From the NCBI RefSeq assembly GCF_027857615.1, contig NZ_JAQIFT010000048.1:101142-165141 (forward strand): a stretch of 64,000 bases of DNA. Reading direction: 5' to 3'. Below the pieces are notes generated by a model. It saw only the letters and a program-made list of their open reading frames with translations, ran no database searches and was not told the DNA's origin. Made by a program: the position numbers and the translations under genes. Source of the DNA: Holtiella tumoricola (GTDB taxonomy: Bacteria > Bacillota > Clostridia > Lachnospirales > Cellulosilyticaceae). Positions 33,710-42,790 of the stretch are shown piece after piece; positions within the stretch are counted from its first letter, which is position 1; each line of letters begins with the position of its first letter.

Positions 33710-34936
33710 ATGGAAGAAAGAATTAAACAATTTCAAAAGCGTGGATTTGGCCTATTTGTACATTATGGTGCTTATGTACAATATGAGAATGGTGAATGGG
33801 TAATGAATTTAAGACAACATGACCCAGAAAACTATGAAAAAAAGGCATTGGAACTAGATTATAGTAGTTTTGATGCAAAGAAAGTAATCCATACTGCTAA
33901 AATTTCAGGTGCAAAGTATATCACATTTACAACCAGGCATCATGACGGTTTTTCATTATATGATACCCGTGGATTGACAGATTATGATGTGATGCATACA
34001 CCAAATGGAAAAGATATTGTAAAAGAATTTGTAGATGCATGCCATGAAGCGGATATTATGCCATTTTTATATCATACAACGGTAGATTGGCATCATCCTG
34101 ATTTTGATAGAGATTTTCCAGCATACTTACAGTATTTAAGAGATTCTATAGAAATTCTTTGTTGTCACTATGGAGAAATTGGTGGATTTTGGTTAGATGG
34201 TAACTGGAGTAAGCCTGCAGGTGCATGGGAGCTTGATGCACTTTATGGAATTATACGTAAATATCAACCTCATGCAATCATTATTAATAATACGGGATTA
34301 GAAGCCCAAGGGGTATTTGGACATGAAGAAATAGATTGTGTAACCTTTGAGCAAGGTCATCCACAAGAACTAGACTGTAGTGAGATGGAAAAAGAGTATA
34401 TGGGTGAGATGTGTTACCCGATATGTGAACATTGGGGCATTGCAACAGATATCAATGTCAAGTCTATGAAGCAGATTTTAGAAGCCATGGTTGCTTGTAG
34501 AAGAGTAGGTGGAAACTTCCTTCTTGGGATTTTTACAAAGTTAGATGGCAGTCAGCCTTTATTGCATGAAGGTTATTTAGAAGCAATAGGCAAATGGGTG
34601 CAAAAGAACGAAGATGCATTTTTTGAAGGACAGGTATGTGCGATTAAAGGTTATGGCAAAGATTTTGCTTTAGAAACAAAAGATAAGGTCTATTTGTTCT
34701 TACATGATATTCCTACATGGGGAGATCAAAATGTGATTAAGCTCACCGAACGTCAATATAGTACTTTTACCAATGTACAGCATGAACTTAAAGAAGGTAA
34801 ATGGTTAGATAATGAAGCATCTGTAGCATTTGCACAAGATAGAGAAAAAGGGTTGTTAGTTATAGAACCTACACCTTTCCAATATGGAGAAAGTTGGGTT
34901 ATTCGTGTAGCTGTATTTAATAAAGAGAATGAGTAA
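33710..34936 (+). CDS. Alpha-L-fucosidase, GH29
   Basis: Retaining glycosidase of family GH29 releasing L-fucose from fucosylated glycans. It starts RGFGLFVHYGAYVQYENGEW, has TFTTRHHDGFSLYDT with the substrate-binding His pair, and the nucleophile Asp163 in GGFWLDGNW. 408 residues with a short C-terminal beta region (from about 310). It has no signal peptide, so it should hydrolyse imported oligosaccharides in the cytoplasm, in keeping with its place at the end of a sugar ABC operon. GGAGG precedes ATG 33710. No genes for fucose catabolism (fucI, fucK, fucA) are present in the window. Confidence 0.9.
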   Translation: MEERIKQFQKRGFGLFVHYGAYVQYENGEWVMNLRQHDPENYEKKALELDYSSFDAKKVIHTAKISGAKYITFTTRHHDGFSLYDTRGLTDYDVMHTPNGKDIVKEFVDACHEADIMPFLYHTTVDWHHPDFDRDFPAYLQYLRDSIEILCCHYGEIGGFWLDGNWSKPAGAWELDALYGIIRKYQPHAIIINNTGLEAQGVFGHEEIDCVTFEQGHPQELDCSEMEKEYMGEMCYPICEHWGIATDINVKSMKQILEAMVACRRVGGNFLLGIFTKLDGSQPLLHEGYLEAIGKWVQKNEDAFFEGQVCAIKGYGKDFALETKDKVYLFLHDIPTWGDQNVIKLTERQYSTFTNVQHELKEGKWLDNEASVAFAQDREKGLLVIEPTPFQYGESWVIRVAVFNKENE

Positions 34937-34966
34937 GTATTGTTAGGGAGGAGATCTTAGCCACTT

Positions 34967-35040
34967 ATATAATCAATAAAATGAAAAAACCTGCTAGTGA
35001 GATAAATTGTCATTAGCAGGTTTTCATTTTATTGATTATA
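34967..35040. terminator. Large bidirectional terminator hairpin
   Basis: Arms of about 30 bases (34969-35000 and 35010-35039) pair with few mismatches around a GATAAATTG loop, between the fucosidase gene and the convergent FUSC-like gene. Its right arm overlaps the last bases of the latter. Confidence 0.85.
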
Positions 35041-36013
35041 TTTGAAAATGTTGTTCTCTTTTATAGAAACATAAGGTAAGTAAAATGGTAATGAATAACC
35101 CTAGAATCATATACCCAAAACGGATAGATATAGCAGAAAGAGAACCTATAGCACCCATGGCAGAAGCTAAAGCGAGCATAGTGTTGAAACTCACTTTAGG
35201 GATATAGCTTGATACGACACTTGAGCAATAACCTCCTATAATAACACCCATTAAAGTGAGTGAAGGGGGGAGAATGAGATTAAAAACGATGATAAAGAGT
35301 AGGATGCCTATAAGTGTTCCAGTAATACGTTTTGGCATACGTTCTTTTGTTTCTTTGTAAGAGAGTTGTGTAAGAGAGAGAATGGTTACATTAATCCACA
35401 TCCCTTTTTCAAGGCCTATAATATTGCCAAGAGCCATTCCAATAGTGAGTGCAAGTGTCATTCTAATAATAAAGAAATACCTTGTTGGTTCTTTCTCTTT
35501 TAAGTGGTGAATAAGTGCTTTTAATTGTGTTGGACGAGTTGGGTTGGTATAGTCAGCTGGCGTACATTTATAAATAATCAAGCTAGCAAGAATACCGCAT
35601 ACAAGAATACTTGCAACTCTTAAGAAAACTGTACCATCTACAATAGGTGTACCTTCCATAAAGACATAAAACAGAAGGAAGAGTGAATAAAGTCCACTAG
35701 GAATATCTTCAGTTGTAAAGTACATAACAGTAGCAATAGTTATAAAGTTAAATAAGATACCTAATACTAAGCTGTATTGGCTCACAATGGTTGAAATACT
35801 AATGATGAAGTAGAGAAACAAAACAATCTTAGCAGAAGTTTTCTTATCATAGCAAAGATTCTTTTTAAGAAACATCATAGACTGAGCAATACATATAATA
35901 CTGACTAATTTATTATCATTGCCAAAGAAAGAGGAATAAAGTCCTACAATGAGCATAATGGGAACGAGAATAATGAGATTGAAAATAAGTTTTTGCTTAG
36001 TAATAATAATCAC
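35036..36013 (-). CDS. FUSC-like/aromatic acid exporter-type membrane protein
   Basis: Integral membrane protein with about ten spans in two blocks around a short cytoplasmic part (residues ~150-175), resembling the fusaric-acid-resistance/aromatic acid exporter family: RYFFIIRMTLALTIGMALG, WINVTILSLTQLSYKETKER, RITGTLIGILLFIIVFNL. 325 residues if counted from GTG 36013. That GTG abuts its ribosome site: AAGGAG is at 36018-36013 and shares one base with it. An upstream in-frame stop is two codons away, so the true start may be a rare ATT codon (36004) eight bases after the site. It follows the MATE gene by 23 bases in the same unit. Confidence 0.72.
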   Translation of the reverse strand: MIIITKQKLIFNLIILVPIMLIVGLYSSFFGNDNKLVSIICIAQSMMFLKKNLCYDKKTSAKIVLFLYFIISISTIVSQYSLVLGILFNFITIATVMYFTTEDIPSGLYSLFLLFYVFMEGTPIVDGTVFLRVASILVCGILASLIIYKCTPADYTNPTRPTQLKALIHHLKEKEPTRYFFIIRMTLALTIGMALGNIIGLEKGMWINVTILSLTQLSYKETKERMPKRITGTLIGILLFIIVFNLILPPSLTLMGVIIGGYCSSVVSSYIPKVSFNTMLALASAMGAIGSLSAISIRFGYMILGLFITILLTLCFYKREQHFQI

Positions 36014-36036
36014 TCCTTAATATAAATATAAAATGT

Positions 36037-37485
36037 TTATAAGTTTAATGATTCAGCATCGCTTTTTGAATGAGAAAGTCCATTGAGCTTCTTAAGTGTT
36101 GCAACGCAAAAGATGATACAGACACACAAAGTAATCAGGTCAGCTAGAGGCTGAGCAAGCATTAAGCCATAAAGTCCAGATTCCATAGGGTAACTACCTA
36201 ACTTTTCAATGAAGGTTGGCACACCCTGTTGGAAAATACGAGGTAAAATAAGAGTAAAAGGAATAAGGAGCAAGCCCTGACGTGCAATAGAGATAAAAGT
36301 AGGTTTTTTAGATTCGCCCATAGCTTGGAAAACAGCGGTCATGACAAAAATAAAAGAATAGCCTACTAATAAATAAGTTTGCATTTTAAGGCAGTTTACA
36401 CCTAGCTGAATCACTTCTGGATCCTTTGTGAAAAGTTGAATAAAGAATTCAGGAACGAGATTAATGATGCCAATAATACCTATACTATATAAAAAGGTAA
36501 TGCCAAGTGAGAAGAAAATGGACTCTTTCACACGAAGATAAAGCTTAGCACCTATGTTATAGGAAGCAAAAGGTAAGAAGGCATTGGTATAACCCCCTAC
36601 CATTTGTGTAATAATGGTATAGATTTTATTGACAATGCCCATTGCAGCTAGTGCAGGCGCACCAAATACAGCAGCAGTTGCATTGAGTACAGTAAAGGCA
36701 ATAGCCGCCAAGAACTGTGTCATAAAAACAGGAAAACCTATGGAGAAGATTTGCTTTACAATAGAAAAATCCTCAGGAGTACGCGTGAGTAATGTATTGA
36801 GGTTAATCACAATAAGCGATTTTTTTCTAAGATAAAAGCTAAGCATCAATACTGTAGAGATAGCTTGACTAATGACAGTAGCAATGGCTGCACCAGCAAG
36901 ACCAAGGCCAAAGTTCCACATAAAAATAGGATCTAAAATAATATTTGCAACAGCACCTATGATAATTGTAAACATGGACATCTTAGAAGCGCCCTCAGTA
37001 CGTAACAAACTATTGAAAACTAAATTGGAGATGGTAAAAATGGCTCCAATAAGTAACCAATTAGAATAGGATTTTGCATAAGGTAGTACTTCTTGTGAAG
37101 CACCCATTAGGGTCATAATTTGATTCATAAATAAAAATCCAATAATCATAATCCCTACGGAGAAAGCAATAGATAGCAAAAGTGCCAATCCACTTGCACG
37201 GTCTGCCAAAGCTTTTTTATTAGCACCTAATAGGCGTCCAACATAAGAAGCAGCACCTACACCAATCATTGTTCCGATAGCCATTAAAATAACAAAAAAC
37301 GGAAATGAAACCGAAACTGCGGCCATAGAATTGGTACTATTAAGCATCCCAACGAATATTGTATCTACCAAGTTATAGAGTGCTGAAGCAAGCATACCAA
37401 TCATAGAAGGAACAGCAAGTTTTAATAAGGTACTTTTTACAGGATAGTCACGCATTAAAGTTTCTTTTGAACATTTATTAGTCAT
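36037..37485 (-). CDS. MATE-family multidrug/Na+ efflux protein
   Basis: Twelve-span MATE exporter that expels cationic compounds using a Na+ or H+ gradient. The two-fold repeated halves are visible: PSMIGMLASALYNLVDTIFV (residues ~25-44) and PVFMTQFLAAIAFTVLNATA (about 245-264), with LLRTEGASKMSM and MGESKKPTFISIARQGLLLI as matching half-loops. 482 residues. GGAGGT precedes ATG 37485. It is driven from a promoter with a 19-base spacer and a palindrome, and is divergent from a MerR-type gene. Confidence 0.93.
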   Translation of the reverse strand: MTNKCSKETLMRDYPVKSTLLKLAVPSMIGMLASALYNLVDTIFVGMLNSTNSMAAVSVSFPFFVILMAIGTMIGVGAASYVGRLLGANKKALADRASGLALLLSIAFSVGIMIIGFLFMNQIMTLMGASQEVLPYAKSYSNWLLIGAIFTISNLVFNSLLRTEGASKMSMFTIIIGAVANIILDPIFMWNFGLGLAGAAIATVISQAISTVLMLSFYLRKKSLIVINLNTLLTRTPEDFSIVKQIFSIGFPVFMTQFLAAIAFTVLNATAAVFGAPALAAMGIVNKIYTIITQMVGGYTNAFLPFASYNIGAKLYLRVKESIFFSLGITFLYSIGIIGIINLVPEFFIQLFTKDPEVIQLGVNCLKMQTYLLVGYSFIFVMTAVFQAMGESKKPTFISIARQGLLLIPFTLILPRIFQQGVPTFIEKLGSYPMESGLYGLMLAQPLADLITLCVCIIFCVATLKKLNGLSHSKSDAESLNL

Positions 37486-37510
37486 ACATATACCTCCCTT
37501 GTGACTTTAT

Positions 37511-37546
37511 AGTATAATGTAAACCATGGGGTTACCCCAAAGTCAA
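37511..37546 (-). promoter_or_regulatory. MerR-type promoter of the MATE operon
   Basis: On the minus strand, -35 TTGACT (37546-37541) and -10 TACATT (37521-37516) are separated by 19 bases, the lengthened spacer of MerR-activated promoters. The spacer carries the palindrome TGGGGTAACCCCA (37539-37527). Activation by the divergent MerR-family gene is inferred from this layout. Confidence 0.75.
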
Positions 37547-37579
37547 GTTAATGTTTTAAAATAAGAAGGTGATAGAAGC

Positions 37580-38401
37580 ATGCAATTAAATAGAGAAGAA
37601 TATTTTTTTGAACCAAGATATACAAGAGGACAAGTTTGTAAAGTGATGGGTATAGGGAAGGACACTTTAAGACACTATGAAAGTTGTGGAATACTTAGCC
37701 CAAAAGAAAACAAGAAAAATAAATATAAGTATTATGCCATTGCAGATATAGAGATACTTAATGTGATTTTATTTTTACGTTCCATAGATGTACCTATTCA
37801 AGACATTCCTAAATTCATTGAATGCAATGATATAGATGATTATAGTGATCTTATTGGTAAACAGATTAAGGAAATCACACAGAAGATTAATTATTGGACA
37901 TATGCTAAAAAATTACTCTGTTATTTTCAGGAGATGTTAGAAGAATATAAGGAAAATCCTAATACCATAAAATATGTAGAACAAATTGTTTTTAGATTTA
38001 ATAAAGCAACCTTTGATTATAAAATGGATGATATAGAAGAAATGATGCCAAGTAAGAAAACGAATAGAGGTGTAGGAAGAATCACTCAGCTGAAAATTGT
38101 AGGTCAAAAGTGGATCTATAGTAATAGAGAGGATACTTCAGATATAATTGTAGGACATCTATGTGATGAGAAAGAAAAAGAGGAAGGATGTGAAGTCATC
38201 CTTTCACAGGCTTTGCTCATGACCACATTAGAGCCACTGGATAAGATTCCAGGAATTATTTGTAGTGCACAACAAAACTATGAAAAACAATATGTTTTTG
38301 AAAAAAAGGTATATATTATAGAACATAGTTTTTTTAATATTTTTAATCAAGGAAAATTAATGAGAAATATTTATTTACCTATTCAATCAATTAAAAAATA
38401 A
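37580..38401 (+). CDS. MerR-family transcriptional activator
   Basis: The N-terminal MerR winged helix reads YTRGQVCKVMGIGKDTLRHY and ADIEILNVILFLRSIDVPIQ (residues ~12-78), with a coiled-coil dimerisation helix after it (KQIKEITQKINYWTYAKKLL). The remaining ~140 residues form a putative effector-binding domain (from about residue 155: GRITQLKIVGQKWIYS), possibly GyrI-like. 273 residues. GAAGGTGA precedes ATG 37580. It probably senses a drug-like ligand and turns on the MATE-FUSC pair. Confidence 0.87.
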   Translation: MQLNREEYFFEPRYTRGQVCKVMGIGKDTLRHYESCGILSPKENKKNKYKYYAIADIEILNVILFLRSIDVPIQDIPKFIECNDIDDYSDLIGKQIKEITQKINYWTYAKKLLCYFQEMLEEYKENPNTIKYVEQIVFRFNKATFDYKMDDIEEMMPSKKTNRGVGRITQLKIVGQKWIYSNREDTSDIIVGHLCDEKEKEEGCEVILSQALLMTTLEPLDKIPGIICSAQQNYEKQYVFEKKVYIIEHSFFNIFNQGKLMRNIYLPIQSIKK

Positions 38402-38605
38402 ATTTAAACTAATGATTTATTATATTGAAAGATATTTCAGAACATATAAAGATCATTTCATTACAATAAAAAGCAAAAAGAGTTTTTTTAGACTATAGTA
38501 GTAATAATATGTAAATATATTATTGAGATCAAAATCGTTATTATTCTTAACTAGCATATCGGATTATGTTATAGAAAATTTATAAATAAAGAAATGGAGG
38601 TAACG

Positions 38606-40567
38606 ATGACATTTAGCTGGAAAAGGATGATCATCTTAGGTATTATTATTTTTTTAGGTGGATTAGTATGTACACAAAAGGGAAACATCCCCATTACAAA
38701 TACAATAGATGAATTTACTCAACTAGTTTTAAATAACCAAGAATATGATCTTACACAAGAGGAATTATTACAATTTAAGCTTGATATACGGTCTTTGGAG
38801 TTTGATGAGAATAATAGGGATCTATTACAAAGTCAGTATTTTTTCTTAGGATACATAGAAAGTCTTTTAGGAAATCTAGAAGAGGGTAAAACGTATCTAA
38901 AGCTAGCAGGCCAGTTGGGGAAAAATAGTGATCCTATTATTCAAGTCTTAATGTTAAGTTCAGAAATAAAAAGTTGCTTACAGGCTGGTGAGAGTAAAAG
39001 GGCACAGGAAGTATTTGAAGAGACCATAGAAGTTTCCCAAAAGCTTAATGACGATATGGTTGCAAAAGTATATCAAGCTTATGCGAGGAATAGGGTAGTT
39101 TATAATAATGAAATGGATGTAGCAATTCAACTTATGAAAGAAGCGCTTAAAATTGATTGCTCTGCCAATACAAGTGCTTATAATCACCTCTATTTGTCAC
39201 TTCTATATTTAGCAACAAATAACTATACAAGTGCAATTCAAGAATCCATTATTGCATTAAATATTTGTGAGAAAAATGAATTAGAGTTATTAAAAGGTGC
39301 TAGTGTTAAAAGTCTGGGGGATATTTATTATATTGAAAGAAAGTATAATCAGGCTATTTCTATTTATGAGGAACTTTTAAAAGGAAATTATGAAGTAAGT
39401 CTTTCAAATGAACTCACTTATCTCTCTTATTTGGCCGATTGTTATGCTATGATTAATCAATTTGATTTAGCACAAGAGATGATAGATAAATTTATTGGAT
39501 TAACTAGCAGGTTAAATGAGCGAGAGGTACAAAAAGAGCTTAATTGGATTTATTTATTGCAAGCTAAAATTAATATTTTACAATCAGATCTTGAATCTGC
39601 AAAACAAGCGTTAGAAGTAGCAAGAAGATATTATAATCTTCATCCAGATGAGATGTATACCAATGTGGATTTATGGGAACAACAATTAGTTCTGGATTTG
39701 AAACTTTTTAAAGGTGAAGGCGATAGGCTAATATTAGAAGGATATATAGATTTATTAGAAAAAATAAAAGCAAGAGGTGTAAGAGAAGATTTATACTATA
39801 CAATTAGAGATAGAATTATCTATGTTGGTGACTTACTAGGGAAAAGTGAATTAACAACACTTTATAGAAAAGAAAAAATAGATGAACTGGAAAAAAATGA
39901 AGTGCTTAATTATGGTACAGAATTAGGAGCGATTATTAAAAAGTTACATAATGAAAAAAGTTTAAAGATTATTTTATCATGGAAAGCTTTAGCATGTATA
40001 GTAGGTTGCATTGCTTTGTTTATATTAGTAAATACTATACACATTCATTTAGCACATAGAAAAATTAAAAAATTAAATGACATACTATACCAACAAAGTA
40101 TTACAGATTACTTAACAAAGACTTACAATAAAAAGTATTTGTATGAATATGTGAAAAACTATCATGAACAGGATTTAATCTGTATGTTAATAGATATTGA
40201 TTATTTTAAGTTATATAATGATACCTATGGACATGTTGCAGGGGATAAGGTACTAGAGCAAGTAGCTCAAGTATTAAAAGAGACCTTTATAGAAGATGCC
40301 GTATTTAGGTATGGTGGTGAAGAGTTCTGTATTATTTCAGCAGCTCCCATTCATGAATTTGAGGAAAATATAAAAATATTATATGAAAAATTAGCACAGC
40401 TAAAGATTGAGCATAAATCATCTAAAATAGCAGGGTATCTAACAGTGAGTGCTGGTGTATATTATGAGGAATTATATAAAGTAGATGCAATAGAGACTAT
40501 TTTAAAACAGGCAGATGAGAAGCTGTATCAGGCTAAAGCCTTAGGACGTAATCAGTTCGTTATTTAG
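38606..40567 (+). CDS. TPR-repeat membrane diguanylate cyclase (GGDEF)
   Basis: Predicted membrane-bound synthase of the second messenger c-di-GMP. An N-terminal membrane segment (residues 5-25) is followed by a sensor region with tetratricopeptide-like repeats (about 60-400, e.g. KSLGDIYYIERKYNQAISIY), a second membrane segment (about 456-478), then the GGDEF domain with MLIDIDYFKLYNDTYGH and the active site GGEEF (570-574). 653 residues from ATG 38606 after GGAGGT; an ATG four codons upstream overlaps that site. The TPR part is probably extracytoplasmic. I see no EAL domain, so it should be synthetic only. Confidence 0.88.
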   Translation: MTFSWKRMIILGIIIFLGGLVCTQKGNIPITNTIDEFTQLVLNNQEYDLTQEELLQFKLDIRSLEFDENNRDLLQSQYFFLGYIESLLGNLEEGKTYLKLAGQLGKNSDPIIQVLMLSSEIKSCLQAGESKRAQEVFEETIEVSQKLNDDMVAKVYQAYARNRVVYNNEMDVAIQLMKEALKIDCSANTSAYNHLYLSLLYLATNNYTSAIQESIIALNICEKNELELLKGASVKSLGDIYYIERKYNQAISIYEELLKGNYEVSLSNELTYLSYLADCYAMINQFDLAQEMIDKFIGLTSRLNEREVQKELNWIYLLQAKINILQSDLESAKQALEVARRYYNLHPDEMYTNVDLWEQQLVLDLKLFKGEGDRLILEGYIDLLEKIKARGVREDLYYTIRDRIIYVGDLLGKSELTTLYRKEKIDELEKNEVLNYGTELGAIIKKLHNEKSLKIILSWKALACIVGCIALFILVNTIHIHLAHRKIKKLNDILYQQSITDYLTKTYNKKYLYEYVKNYHEQDLICMLIDIDYFKLYNDTYGHVAGDKVLEQVAQVLKETFIEDAVFRYGGEEFCIISAAPIHEFEENIKILYEKLAQLKIEHKSSKIAGYLTVSAGVYYEELYKVDAIETILKQADEKLYQAKALGRNQFVI

Positions 40568-40570
40568 AGA

Positions 40571-40634
40571 AAAAAGAAGAGGTTATGATATCAAGAACCT
40601 AGATGGTTTGCAGATGTCGTAACCTCTTCTTTTT
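40571..40634. terminator. Bidirectional terminator between GGDEF and LD-carboxypeptidase genes
   Basis: 18-base complementary arms (AAAAAGAAGAGGTTATGA and TCGTAACCTCTTCTTTTT, one mismatch/wobble) lie between converging stop codons, enclosing 28 bases. Confidence 0.88.
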
Positions 40635-41493
40635 AGCTTTTAAAATAAACCTGAGAACCAATAATCACAGCTTTTGAGTCAGAGCCATGTCCTATTTGGT
40701 TTGTTTTAATAATAGGCAATTGTTCACCTGTATAGTGTTTTACGAGTTCTACAATAGAAGGTACACATTGTTGTTCTTCCATTTGAGTAAAGGTCCCCAG
40801 TATGATACCACTTATTTTATCAAATACACCGATTTGTTTAAGTTGATTAAGGTACGTAGTCATTTGAGGTACTGTCCCACCAAAGCTTTCAAGTAATAAA
40901 ACTTTGTTTGCCATATCAGGCCAAAAAGGTGTACCGGCTAATTTGAGCAAGCATCTGATATTGCCACCTACTACGATGCCTTCTAAAGTGTGACCTTGAA
41001 TGAAAGTATAGTCAAAGTCATATAAAGCATGGGTTCCATCAAAGAGTGTACTGTAGAAATGAGCAATTTGAGTATCGGCATGGTCATAGATCAGATTTCT
41101 GATTTGATAGAGTACAGATGGCGTACCTGTTTGGGCATAGATAGCATTGAGAATGGTAGTAAGGTCACTATAGCCCCAAAAGTACTTAGAACTTTTAGTA
41201 ATACAATCAAAGTCTAAGTAAGGAAGTACTTCATTGGCTAAATCACCACCAGAGATATCAAAAATAGCTTTGATTTCATCATCATGATAGAAATCCATCA
41301 ATGCCTTTGCTCTTTCCATACCAGAGCCACTGAAGGCACCATCTCTTTCGTAGATGAATGCACTAAAAACAGGAATGAGACCTACTCCAGTCAAAATCTT
41401 CTCCAGCACTGCAATTTTACCTTTATTGGACTTAGATTGGCCGTTAGAACAACAAACAATACCGACTTTACTGCCTTTATTTATGTTTATCAT
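40633..41493 (-). CDS. LD-carboxypeptidase (peptidase S66, MccF/LdcA family)
   Basis: Serine peptidase of family S66, which cleaves the L-Lys/mDAP-D-Ala bond of muropeptides or, in the MccF branch, inactivates microcin-like peptides. Motifs: the DISGGDLANEVLPYLD segment, nucleophile Ser in FWGYSDLTTILNAIY, LLESFGG with the catalytic Glu region, and His in NQIGHGSDSKAV near the C-terminus. 287 residues from ATG 41493, ten bases after AAAGG; the TTG and ATG just upstream crowd that site. No signal peptide, so murein recycling inside the cell is the simplest role. Confidence 0.88.
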   Translation of the reverse strand: MININKGSKVGIVCCSNGQSKSNKGKIAVLEKILTGVGLIPVFSAFIYERDGAFSGSGMERAKALMDFYHDDEIKAIFDISGGDLANEVLPYLDFDCITKSSKYFWGYSDLTTILNAIYAQTGTPSVLYQIRNLIYDHADTQIAHFYSTLFDGTHALYDFDYTFIQGHTLEGIVVGGNIRCLLKLAGTPFWPDMANKVLLLESFGGTVPQMTTYLNQLKQIGVFDKISGIILGTFTQMEEQQCVPSIVELVKHYTGEQLPIIKTNQIGHGSDSKAVIIGSQVYFKS

Positions 41494-41513
41494 CTTTATC
41501 ATACCTTTCAAAA

Positions 41514-42662
41514 TTAATGATTCTTGTCAATTAAGTGTGGAAGGGTTAAATCAAGATGCATACCTTCGCTTAATGCATGATAAGTTTCAAGTGCTTTAGG
41601 GTTAGCAGTATTAGATTTAATCGCTTTGATGAGAATATTTTTAGGCGTATGTTGCATATCGATAAATTCCATTACATTAACTTTGTAGCCCATACCTTCT
41701 AAATAAAGTGAACGCATGCCATCTGTAATGAAAGAGGCAATTTTTTCTTTTAAGATGCCATGCTTTAAGATAGGGTCAAGTAATGGTGTATGGATTTGAG
41801 TATAACACTCATGATGACAACAAGGTACAGCTAAAATGACTTTGGCATCCCAACCAACAGCTTTTGCAAGGGCAGCATCTGTTGCAGTATTGCAAGCGTG
41901 AAGAGAAACAACCATATCAATCGCTTGGTTTGTAGTATATTTTCCAATGTCACCTACTTGGAATTTGAGATATTCATAACCTAAATCTTCTGCAAGTTTG
42001 TTACAAAAAGCAATGACATCTTCTTTTAAGTCTAAACCAACAATTTCAACTTGTTTATTTTGAATTTCTGTAAGATAGTGATACATTGCAAAAGTTAAAT
42101 AAGATTTTCCACATCCAAAGTCAATAATACGGATGAAGTCTTGTGCCAGGCTTGGCATTACGGCTTCAATCGTTTCTAAGTACTTATTGATTTGTTTATA
42201 TTTATCGTATTTAGAAGGTTTAATTTGCCCATCTTCACTCATTAGACCCAGTTTCATTAAGAATCCTTTAGAGGAATCTGTATTTAAGATATACTGCTTT
42301 TGACGGTTATGAGAAAGGGTAGCGATTTGCTGTTTTGTTGGTGCTTTACGCTTCATGTTGGCTTCGCCTTTTTTATTCACTAAGGCTTGATAATCTGCAG
42401 TCGCTGTATAAAGTTGAATTTGTTTGAAATGGTTACAGTTCGTACGAACAAAATCACCCATTTGATCAAAGCTTACATTTTCGTGGTAGGCTTTATTTTG
42501 TTTATAAAGGGTACACTGAACAAGGATAGTACCTTTAAGTTCAATCAACTTAGCTGTAACTTTTTCATATTGGTCTTGTTTCACACGTGGATTACTCCAG
42601 ATGGCATCTATAAAGTGTCCTTCTTGTAAGGACGTTTCAATTAACTGAATCACTTTTTCCAT
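41514..42662 (-). CDS. SAM-dependent methyltransferase, Methyltransf_32 type
   Basis: Class I methyltransferase with motif I IDFGCGKSYLTFAMYHYL (about residues 178-195), an acidic ribose-binding segment VEIGLD-like (IVGLDLKEDVIAFCNK), and AVPCCHHECYTQI, the CCHH feature typical of this uncharacterised family. The N-terminal ~120 residues form an extra domain without clear assignment. 382 residues. GGAGCG lies 11 bases before ATG 42662. The relative GSTCD is eukaryotic; the substrate is unknown, RNA being a guess only. Confidence 0.82.
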   Translation of the reverse strand: MEKVIQLIETSLQEGHFIDAIWSNPRVKQDQYEKVTAKLIELKGTILVQCTLYKQNKAYHENVSFDQMGDFVRTNCNHFKQIQLYTATADYQALVNKKGEANMKRKAPTKQQIATLSHNRQKQYILNTDSSKGFLMKLGLMSEDGQIKPSKYDKYKQINKYLETIEAVMPSLAQDFIRIIDFGCGKSYLTFAMYHYLTEIQNKQVEIVGLDLKEDVIAFCNKLAEDLGYEYLKFQVGDIGKYTTNQAIDMVVSLHACNTATDAALAKAVGWDAKVILAVPCCHHECYTQIHTPLLDPILKHGILKEKIASFITDGMRSLYLEGMGYKVNVMEFIDMQHTPKNILIKAIKSNTANPKALETYHALSEGMHLDLTLPHLIDKNH

Positions 42663-42790
42663 TTGTATAAATCGCTCCTTCGTTTAAGTACTCCTATGAT
42701 ACTATGAAAAAGGCATGGATGCAACGCTACCTAGACTATACTTTAAAGGAAAATGGCTCTATAATAAGGGTACAAGAAAGGAGGCCAAAC

